Positions 7,191-13,199 of a DNA stretch of 38,160 nt are shown piece by piece. A model generated the notes under the pieces. The model did no database searches and was not told where the DNA came from. It saw only the letters and a program-made list of their open reading frames with translations. Every line of letters starts with the position of its first letter. Within the stretch, counting starts at the first letter, position 1. Both the position numbers and the translations under genes were made by a program. This DNA comes from JADHTT01 sp964633845 (lineage in GTDB: Bacteria > Campylobacterota > Campylobacteria > Campylobacterales > Arcobacteraceae), in NCBI GenBank assembly GCA_964633845.1, contig CAZWLA010000010.1, forward strand, positions 1 to 38,160, written 5' to 3'.

Positions 7191-7522
7191 CTAATTACCC
7201 CCCCCATATATCCATATCGTTCTTTATAATCTTTAAGCTCTTTTTGAAGATCGTTATACTCTTTTTTCTTTCTATCTATAAACTTTTCAGTCAATTCAAT
7301 CTTCTCCTCGATACCTTTTTGAGTAAGGAGATATTTGTATTGTTTTTTGTTTTCATTATTTATAAATCGTTCAGCTTTTATAAGCCCTTTTTCAATAAGT
7401 GCTTTTAATACATAATTTACCTTGCCTACACTATATCCTATATCATTAGCAATATTTTGTTGAGTAGTTTTAGTACCCTTGGCAGCTTTTAAAATAGCCA
7501 AAGTTGTTTCTTGGTTTGACAA
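7187..7522 (-). CDS. MarR family EPS-associated transcriptional regulator
   Basis: A 111-residue winged-helix protein. The HTH lies at about residues 15-55 (TTQQNIANDIGYSVGKVNYVL then KALIEKGLIKAERF), followed by a wing and a charged coiled-coil C terminus (about 72-105) for dimerisation. Length and layout match the EPS-associated MarR subfamily found at the head of exopolysaccharide operons. It is first in the minus-strand sugar operon and overlaps galE by 4 bp. The start is TTG with AAAGGAT just upstream; no ATG is available nearby. A dyad ATTCAA-GTA-TTGAAT at 7547-7561, about 25 bp upstream, could be its operator. The last codons before the stop contain a G8 tract, so slippage would change the final residues and the coupling to galE. 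Confidence 0.87.
   Translation of the reverse strand: MSNQETTLAILKAAKGTKTTQQNIANDIGYSVGKVNYVLKALIEKGLIKAERFINNENKKQYKYLLTQKGIEEKIELTEKFIDRKKKEYNDLQKELKDYKERYGYMGGVIR
7198..7205. repeat. Homopolymeric tract of eight C (G8 on the coding strand)
   Basis: Eight consecutive C on the plus strand, read as ATG GGG GGG G in the regulator. I found no other G or C run of this length in this AT-rich window. G tracts of 8 or more are the standard phase-variable repeats of Campylobacter and Helicobacter surface-sugar genes. With G8 the regulator ends YMGGVIR and its TGA overlaps the galE ATG; G7 would end it at TAA and G9 at TAG, both upstream of the galE start. Confidence 0.9.
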
Positions 7523-7546
7523 TTTTATCCTTTTTTATGTAGTTAT

Positions 7547-7561
7547 ATTCAAGTATTGAAT
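7547..7561. promoter_or_regulatory. Candidate operator dyad upstream of the MarR-type regulator
   Basis: Perfect inverted repeat ATTCAA, spacer GTA, TTGAAT, about 25 bp upstream of the TTG start at 7522 in the 135-bp gap before the EPS operon. Its position suits autorepression by a dimeric winged-helix protein. That is inference; a 6-bp AT-rich dyad can arise by chance. Confidence 0.35.
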
Positions 7562-7621
7562 TTTACTATGTTCATCATTTGAATCTACTGAATGTATTTA
7601 GAGTATGGTATCTAAAGGATG

Positions 7622-7637
7622 TGTCAAAGGGGTGACA
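7622..7637. repeat. Short inverted repeat TGTCA-AAGGGG-TGACA
   Basis: A 5-bp dyad with a 6-nt G-rich centre in the gap between the HEPN gene and the EPS regulator. It lies between a 3' end and a promoter region, both on the minus strand. No T-tract follows on either strand, so it is not a standard terminator. Function unknown. Confidence 0.35.
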
Positions 7638-7639
7638 TA

Positions 7640-7682
7640 TTTTGATTGTTTTGAATTTTATTTCAATATTTTTGATTGTTTT
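7640..7682. repeat. Direct repeat of TTTTGATTGTTTT, 30-bp period
   Basis: Two perfect 13-bp copies, at 7640-7652 and 7670-7682. The right copy is the 3' end of the HEPN gene (its C-terminal Lys-Gln-Ser-Lys), the left copy lies beyond its stop. This looks like a small tandem duplication at the gene end. Confidence 0.6.
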
Positions 7683-8152
7683 ACAAAATTAAATTTTTCA
7701 AAACAATAAGTATAGATATCATTATATATTTTTAATAAATCATCTACTCTATTAAAAATCAAATTAAGACTATCAACGACTTCTTCTTGATTAAAAGAAT
7801 ATTCATGCGCTATCTCATTTCTATCTTTTCTTAAACTCATCCATTCATCTTTATAAATAAGTTCTAACTCTTCTAGTCTATTTAACCTATCTATAAAAGT
7901 CATTGATTTTACTTTTTCGCCATTTAACTCTAATATAGATGGAAATATCTTATCTCCAACAGTATCTTGAAGCTTGGAAAATCTAAAAATCATTTGATCA
8001 ATTATACTTATATAAAGTTCATCTAGGTTGCTATATTGCTCTACATCTAAAGGCATATGATCTATTAATTTACCTTTAGCACCTAAAAGTCTTTTTTTAT
8101 GCTGATTACATTCGTGCAGTTTTTCTATAAATGTTTGTTTTATGTCTTTCAT
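7658..8152 (-). CDS. HEPN-type toxin candidate (partner of MNT nucleotidyltransferase)
   Basis: A 164-residue, mostly helical protein. Near residues 107-115 it has RKDRNEIAHEY, which fits the HEPN ribonuclease motif R-x4-H (Arg-Asn-Glu-Ile-Ala-His). In HEPN/MNT systems the HEPN protein is an RNase toxin and the minimal nucleotidyltransferase neutralises it, in characterised cases by adding AMP to a HEPN tyrosine. The ATG overlaps the stop of the upstream nucleotidyltransferase (ATGA), as expected for such a pair. The sequence is not one I recognise by name, so the call rests on the motif, helical character and gene pairing. It lies between uvrA and the EPS operon. It could act as a plasmid-type addiction module or in phage defence. 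Confidence 0.75.
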   Translation of the reverse strand: MKDIKQTFIEKLHECNQHKKRLLGAKGKLIDHMPLDVEQYSNLDELYISIIDQMIFRFSKLQDTVGDKIFPSILELNGEKVKSMTFIDRLNRLEELELIYKDEWMSLRKDRNEIAHEYSFNQEEVVDSLNLIFNRVDDLLKIYNDIYTYCFEKFNFVKQSKILK

Positions 8153-8442
8153 AATATTATCCCATATTTTAAAGCTTCTTGTTCTATTAGTCTGTTTTTA
8201 TCTTTTGCCATAATAACATCTATTTTTTGTTCACCTATATAATTATCTAATTTTATTAAAAAGTTTATTTTTCGCTTTCTCTCATCATCAAATTTTATAT
8301 TTGGAACTAAATATAAGTCTATATCTCCACCTCTTTTAGTATCATCCACTCTACTTCCAAATAAAAATATATCACCTTCTTCAAAAGTTTCTAAAAAAGC
8401 TCTTTTGATCATCTTATGCTCAAAATCATTTAATCTCATCAT
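8149..8442 (-). CDS. MNT-type nucleotidyltransferase antitoxin
   Basis: A minimal nucleotidyltransferase of about 97 residues. The signature is FGSRVDDTKRGGDIDLYL: GS followed by D-x-D, then a third acidic residue in KIDVIMA further on. This architecture (MNT/MntA) partners HEPN proteins, and the HEPN gene overlaps its 3' end by 4 bp. GTG at 8448 and ATG at 8442 and 8439 are all in frame; I chose 8442, but the ribosome site is weak and any of them may be used. A TATAAT-like element on the minus strand (8489-8484) lies about 40 bp upstream and could drive the pair. Confidence 0.83.
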   Translation of the reverse strand: MMRLNDFEHKMIKRAFLETFEEGDIFLFGSRVDDTKRGGDIDLYLVPNIKFDDERKRKINFLIKLDNYIGEQKIDVIMAKDKNRLIEQEALKYGIIL

Positions 8443-8483
8443 TACCACTCATACATCATTTTATTATATTTTTATATAAAACT

Positions 8484-8489
8484 ATTATA
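8484..8489 (-). promoter_or_regulatory. Candidate -10 element for the MNT/HEPN pair
   Basis: TATAAT on the minus strand, 42 bp upstream of the ATG at 8442, in the gap after uvrA. No good -35 hexamer is visible, which is common for sigma-70 promoters of Campylobacterota. Weak evidence in AT-rich DNA. Confidence 0.35.
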
Positions 8490-8566
8490 TCTTATAATGA
8501 TTTGAATTCTTCTTGAATATTTAGAAAAGCTATCTACTGCTATTTTAAGCAATAACTCCAATGATA

Positions 8567-11374
8567 TTACAACTCTTTTTCTAAATAATACCCCGTATGA
8601 CTACCACTATCTTTATATGTACTAGCAAGATACTCAGGTGTACCTTGGGCTACTATTTGTCCACCTTTGTTTCCACCCTCTGGTCCCATATCTACAATCC
8701 AATCAGCATTTCTAATTATATCTAAATTATGCTCAACTACCAGTACACTATTACCAAGATCTACTAAATGGTGTAATACTTTTGTAAGTCTATCTATATC
8801 AGCAAAATGAAGTCCTGTTGTTGGTTCATCTAGTATGTACAATGTATTTCCAGTATCTTTTTTACTAAGCTCTTTACTAAGCTTAATTCTTTGTGCTTCT
8901 CCACCACTTAATGTGATTGCATTTTGTCCAAGTGTGATATATCCAAGCCCTACATCACTTAGTGTTTTTAGCTTTGCATATATTTTAGGTACTTTAGCAA
9001 AAAATTCTACTGCATCATCTACAGACATATTCAGTACATCTGATATAGTTTTTCCTCTATAGTGTATCTCTAATGTTTGAGGATTATATCTAGCGCCTTG
9101 ACAATCTTCACATTTGACCATAATATCTGGTAAAAAGTGCATCTCTATTTTGATCTCACCCTCACCTTGACATTTTTCACATCTACCACCTTTGACATTG
9201 AAACTATATCTTCCAATAGTATATCCTCTTAATTTACTCTCTTTTGTTTCAGCAAATATTTTTCTAATCTCATCCATAAGACCTGTATATGTTGCCGGAT
9301 TTGATCTTGGAGTTCTTCCTATTGGGGATTGGTCAAGATAAATTACTTTATCAAGCTTTTCTAATCCATCAATCGATACACCATCTACTTTATTTACTTT
9401 TCTAGCTCTATTTAAAAGCTCTTTTGCTACAGGAAGCAATGTCTGAAGTATCAAAGATGACTTTCCACTACCACTTACACCTGTAATAGCACATAGGTTA
9501 TGAAGTGGTATTTTTACATCAAGGTTTTTGATATTATTTAGATTTACATTTTTAATATCTATCCAATCATCTTGATCTCTTCTGTGATAATATTTAATAT
9601 CTTTTCTACCACTAAGATAATCTGCTGTAAGTGTTTTTGATTTTAAAAGCTGTTTCATCGTACCATCAAACACAATCTCTCCACCAAACTCTCCAGCTTT
9701 TGGACCTATATCTACAATAAAATCTGCTACTTCCATTGTCTCTTTATCATGCTCTACAACAACTACTGTATTTCCTTTGTCTCTTAAGGCTTGTAGTGTC
9801 TTAATAAGCTTAGCGGTATCTCTTTCGTGAAGACCTATAGATGGCTCATCAAGTACATATAGTACACCTGTAAGTCCTGATCCTATTTGAGAAGCTATTC
9901 TAATTCTTTGAGCCTCACCACCACTAATAGTCCTAGCATCTCGACCAAGTGTAATGTAACCCAGTCCTACATCATATAAGAAATATACTCTATCTCTAAT
10001 CTCTTTAAGTATTGGGGCAGCTATTAAGACCTCTTTGTTGTTAAAATATTTAAAGTTTGTCTCATCCTGGAAAAACTTATGTGTATCTTCTATTGGCATA
10101 TCCAAAATTGAGGCTATGTTATGATTTGCAACTTGTACTGCTAGTGATGATGATTTTAGTCTATGACCATCACACTCGTCACATACTTTCTCTGTCATAT
10201 ACTCAGCCATATCTTTTTCATCTTTGACCATTGAGTAAGCTATCTTAACTACACCCTCCCATTTTCTTGTTAAGCGGTGTCTTTTCCATGTAAACTTAGC
10301 TTCCTCTACTCCACCATGAAGAATAGATCCTCTTTGATGAGATTCTAGCTCTTTAAAAGGTATTGTTGTGTCAATATTTGCAGCCTCACAATATGCTTTT
10401 AGCATTTTAAAATAATAGCCTTTGTTAAAACCATAAATAACTTTTATAGCACCCTCATCTATAGGAAGTTCTTCATTGACAACCTTTTTCATATCTAAAG
10501 AATATCTAATCCCTAATCCATCACAATGTGGACATGCACCTTTAGGTGAATTAAAAGAGAAGCTTAATGGTTCAAGTGGTTCAAATGATATTTTACAATC
10601 AAAACAAGCCATATGTTCACTATAGTGAATATGTTGCTCAACACCTACCTCTTCATGATTTATTACATCTACCTCAAGCTCACCAAAAGATTCTTTTAAA
10701 CCTTTTTCTACACTTTGAGCTATCCTTTGAGTATTTTCATCTTTTACAACAACCCTATCAACTACCACTTTAATAGTATGCATTTTAGTTTTAGATAATT
10801 CTATCTCCTCATCAAGTCTTGTCATCACTCCATCAACTTGTGCCCTTACATACCCTTTAGATCGTAAGTTTTCAAAAAGATCAGCAAAAGTACCTTTTTT
10901 ACGATTGATTAATGGTGCTAATATAATTAACTTTGAACCTTCTGGTAATTTTAAAACCTGATCAATTACATCTGAACTGCTCATCTGTGAGATTGGCTTA
11001 GAACATTTATGACAATGTTGATTTCCTATTCTAGAATATAACAACCTAAGATAATCATATATCTCAGTAATAGTACCTACTGTTGATCTTGGATTTTTTG
11101 ATGTTGTCTTTTGATCAATAGCAATTGCAGGTGTAAGTCCCTCAATCCTTTGAACATCAGGCTTGCCAACTTTATCTAAAAACTGCCTAGCATAAGCACT
11201 CAAAGACTCAATATACCTTCGCTGTCCCTCTGCATAAAGTGTATCAAATGCTAAAGTTGATTTACCACTTCCTGAAAGCCCAGTAAATACAATAAGTTTA
11301 TTTTTTGGTATCTCTAGATCAATATTTTTTAAGTTATTTTCATTTGCACCAATTATTTTAATAGTATCAGTCAT
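8567..11374 (-). CDS. uvrA: Excinuclease ABC subunit A
   Basis: Damage-recognition ATPase of nucleotide excision repair, acting as a dimer that loads UvrB. At 935 residues it is full length. The first ATP-binding half has GLSGSGKST at 32-40, a zinc site beginning CHKCSKPI, and signature TISGGEAQRIRIA. The second has GVSGSGKSSL near residue 630, a zinc finger starting CEKCQGEGE and closing CEDC, and signature LSGGEAQRIKLS with ILDEPTTGLHFADI. It is monocistronic as far as can be seen, divergent from the HU gene with about 150 bp between the starts. No SOS-type operator is evident, but LexA is absent from many Campylobacterota. Confidence 0.97.
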   Translation of the reverse strand: MTDTIKIIGANENNLKNIDLEIPKNKLIVFTGLSGSGKSTLAFDTLYAEGQRRYIESLSAYARQFLDKVGKPDVQRIEGLTPAIAIDQKTTSKNPRSTVGTITEIYDYLRLLYSRIGNQHCHKCSKPISQMSSSDVIDQVLKLPEGSKLIILAPLINRKKGTFADLFENLRSKGYVRAQVDGVMTRLDEEIELSKTKMHTIKVVVDRVVVKDENTQRIAQSVEKGLKESFGELEVDVINHEEVGVEQHIHYSEHMACFDCKISFEPLEPLSFSFNSPKGACPHCDGLGIRYSLDMKKVVNEELPIDEGAIKVIYGFNKGYYFKMLKAYCEAANIDTTIPFKELESHQRGSILHGGVEEAKFTWKRHRLTRKWEGVVKIAYSMVKDEKDMAEYMTEKVCDECDGHRLKSSSLAVQVANHNIASILDMPIEDTHKFFQDETNFKYFNNKEVLIAAPILKEIRDRVYFLYDVGLGYITLGRDARTISGGEAQRIRIASQIGSGLTGVLYVLDEPSIGLHERDTAKLIKTLQALRDKGNTVVVVEHDKETMEVADFIVDIGPKAGEFGGEIVFDGTMKQLLKSKTLTADYLSGRKDIKYYHRRDQDDWIDIKNVNLNNIKNLDVKIPLHNLCAITGVSGSGKSSLILQTLLPVAKELLNRARKVNKVDGVSIDGLEKLDKVIYLDQSPIGRTPRSNPATYTGLMDEIRKIFAETKESKLRGYTIGRYSFNVKGGRCEKCQGEGEIKIEMHFLPDIMVKCEDCQGARYNPQTLEIHYRGKTISDVLNMSVDDAVEFFAKVPKIYAKLKTLSDVGLGYITLGQNAITLSGGEAQRIKLSKELSKKDTGNTLYILDEPTTGLHFADIDRLTKVLHHLVDLGNSVLVVEHNLDIIRNADWIVDMGPEGGNKGGQIVAQGTPEYLASTYKDSGSHTGYYLEKEL

Positions 11375-11462
11375 GTTTGCAATATGCCTTTTTAAATTTG
11401 AATAAGATTCAAGTCTATCTAATTTTTTTAAAAATATAGATAAACCCCATAACTACAACATC

Positions 11463-11485
11463 TTTTAGCTATTTAAAAGCTAAAA
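11463..11485. repeat. Inverted repeat between uvrA and the HU gene
   Basis: Perfect 8-bp arms TTTTAGCT and AGCTAAAA with a 7-nt loop. It lies in the divergent control region, just upstream of the TATATT (11489-11494) that could be the -10 box of the HU gene. It may be an operator or a chance AT-rich dyad. Confidence 0.5.
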
Positions 11486-11526
11486 TTATATATTATTTCA
11501 CAATTTTAAAATATAAGGATATAATT

Positions 11527-11802
11527 ATGAATAAAGCACAATTTATTGAAGCAGTATCAGCAAAAGCTGACCTATCTAAAAAAGATACAAAAATTGCAGT
11601 AGAAGCAGTATTAGAAACAATCACAGAGACACTATCAAATGGTGATTCAGTAGCATTAATTGGATTTGGAACATTCTCTACTTCACAAAGAGCTGCAAGA
11701 ACTGCAACTGTACCATCAACTGGAGCTAAAGTTGAAGTACCTGCCACTACTGTTGCTAAATTCAAAGCTGGTAAATCTTTAAAAGAAGCAGTAGCTAAAT
11801 AA
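11527..11802 (+). CDS. hup: DNA-binding protein HU
   Basis: Small nucleoid protein that bends DNA non-specifically as a dimer. The 91 residues match HU length: N-terminal helices MNKAQFIEAVSAKADLSKKD, then the conserved GFGTFSTSQRAAR beta region, the flexible arm (about 60-72) and C-terminal FKAGKSLKEAV. ATAAGGAT lies just before the ATG, a good ribosome site. The coding region has higher GC and more regular codons than its surroundings, as expected for a highly expressed gene. A strong terminator follows at once, so the gene forms its own transcript. Replication, repair and recombination commonly depend on it, but the neighbours show no operon link. Confidence 0.96.
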   Translation: MNKAQFIEAVSAKADLSKKDTKIAVEAVLETITETLSNGDSVALIGFGTFSTSQRAARTATVPSTGAKVEVPATTVAKFKAGKSLKEAVAK

Positions 11803-11823
11803 TTTTTTCATAAAGAAACATTT

Positions 11824-11854
11824 AAAGCCTAGCTATAATTAGCTAGGCTTTTTT
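11824..11854 (+). terminator. Rho-independent terminator of the HU gene
   Basis: A perfect 12-bp stem AAAGCCTAGCTA / TAGCTAGGCTTT with a TAAT loop, followed by TTT. It begins 21 bp after the HU stop. It is the strongest terminator in the window. The A-rich side is only moderate, so it probably acts mainly in the plus direction. Confidence 0.9.
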
Positions 11855-11860
11855 AGGTAG

Positions 11861-12418
11861 TATAAAACTAACTGTGTAAATCATCCTAATATTTTAGTTG
11901 GTGAATTTAGCTATTATTCTGGATATCATCACGGATATAGTTTTGAATCATGTGTGAGATACTTAGATAAAAAAAGAAAAGATGTAGATAAGCTAATAAT
12001 AGGTAAACATTGCTCAATTGGTTCTGGTGCAGTTTTTATGATGGGTGGCAATCAAGGTCATCATACAGATTGGATTAGTACATTTCCATTTTATTATCAA
12101 GCAAATATATTTAAAGATGCAAAAAATCCATATAAAAAAGTGGGAAATACTACTATAGGTCATGATGTTTGGATAGGATCTGAAGCTATGATTAAGTCTG
12201 GAGTTACAATAGGCTCTGGTGCAGTTGTAGCTGCACGAGCAGTAGCAAGTAGTGATGTACCACCTTATGCCATAGTCGCAGGCAACCCTGCTGTAGTTAT
12301 TAAATATAGATTTGATAATGAAAAAATATCTAAACTTTTAAAGCTTAAATGGTGGGACTTATCTGAAGAAGATGTCAAAAAATTAGTACCAAAGCTCTGT
12401 ACAGAAGAGATAGTTTAA
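11861..12418 (+). pseudogene. CatB/Vat-type O-acetyltransferase lacking its start codon
   Basis: A left-handed beta-helix (hexapeptide) acetyltransferase of the CatB/streptogramin-acetyltransferase group. The family-typical N-terminal segment NPNILVGEFSYYSG-like (here beginning HPNILVGEFSYYSG) is readable from 11882, well upstream of the first possible start codon (GTG 11954), and the frame stays open back to 11861, just after a TAG at 11858. No ATG, GTG or TTG lies in this stretch. The rest is intact: LIIGKHCSIGSGAVFMM, NTTIGHDVWIGSEAMI, then IVAGNPAVVIKYRF and KWWDLSEEDV. The active-site His region (GNQGHHTDW) is present. So the gene seems to have lost its 5' end next to the HU terminator; GTG at 11954 would give a 154-residue protein missing the first strands. 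Translation from a non-standard codon such as ATT 11891 is the alternative. Substrate unknown; sugar or antibiotic. Confidence 0.75.
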
Positions 12419-12420
12419 TT

Positions 12421-13140
12421 TTATCCAAATATCTCTAGTGCTTTATCTAAGTCCTCTTGAGTATCTATACCAAAGCTTTGTGATTGAACTTTTACCATAG
12501 CAACTTTTGCTCCACTACTAATCGCTCTTAATTGTTCTAATTTTTCAATATTTTCTAAGTCTTTTGTATTGAGATTACAAAACTGTTCTAGGCTTTTTGC
12601 CGCAAATCCATAGATTCCTAGATGACCTTTGTACTCTACACCATGATGATGGTCTCTATTGTATGGAATTTTGTTTCTTGAGAAGTATATAGCATTTTCA
12701 TCACAGTCTGTGATCACTTTTACATGATTTGGATCATCCGCCATCTCACTATCTATTAATTTATAACAGCTAGATAACATTACATTATTTTTTCCAACAT
12801 TTGCTTTAGTGATATCTATGATTGATTTGATAACTTCAGGCTCTATAAATGGTTCATCAGCTTGAACATTTATAACTATATCATCATCTGCCAAACCTAG
12901 TTTTTTGGCTGCTTCATTTATTCTATCTGTACCACTTTGATGATCCCTTGATGTCATCACAGCATCTATACCATGACTGACTGCAAGTTCTATAACCTCT
13001 TGTGAATCAGTTGCTATTGTAACTTTATCTAGTTCTTGTACTCTTTTAGCAGTTCTTATTACCATAGGAAGCCCTAAGATATCTACTAATATTTTGTTTT
13101 CAAATCTACTTGAGTTAAGTCTTGCTGGTATGATTATCAT
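12421..13140 (-). CDS. kdsB: 3-deoxy-manno-octulosonate cytidylyltransferase (CMP-KDO synthetase)
   Basis: Activates KDO with CTP for lipid A-core synthesis in the cytoplasm. The 239 residues show the family signatures: IIIPARLNSSRFENK at the N terminus, ATDSQEV near 43, SGTDRINEA near 88, INVQADEPFIEP near 110 and YFSRNKIPYNRD in the middle. AGGAAATC upstream of the ATG is a good ribosome site. It is divergent from polA (59 bp between the starts) and converges with the acetyltransferase remnant, whose stop is 2 bp away. Confidence 0.96.
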   Translation of the reverse strand: MIIIPARLNSSRFENKILVDILGLPMVIRTAKRVQELDKVTIATDSQEVIELAVSHGIDAVMTSRDHQSGTDRINEAAKKLGLADDDIVINVQADEPFIEPEVIKSIIDITKANVGKNNVMLSSCYKLIDSEMADDPNHVKVITDCDENAIYFSRNKIPYNRDHHHGVEYKGHLGIYGFAAKSLEQFCNLNTKDLENIEKLEQLRAISSGAKVAMVKVQSQSFGIDTQEDLDKALEIFG

Positions 13141-13185
13141 GAGATGATTTCCTCTTAAAATTGATTAGGTTTTTAGTAGATTTAT

Positions 13186-13191
13186 TATACT
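13186..13191 (+). promoter_or_regulatory. Candidate -10 element of polA
   Basis: TATACT, ending 8 bp before the polA ATG at 13200. A start site about 7 nt downstream would give a leader of only a few bases, matching the lack of a ribosome site there. Confidence 0.35.
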
Positions 13192-13199
13192 ATAAAATT

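Noticed and set aside
11493..11765. Open frame of 90 codons opposite the HU gene
   Set aside because: It is a mirror of the strongly coding HU frame; codons of the HU gene are regular and the antisense protein has no domain or ribosome site.
13161..13199. TTG-initiated extension of DNA polymerase I
   Set aside because: Hydrophobic leader atypical for PolA; the ATG at 13200 gives the normal N terminus.
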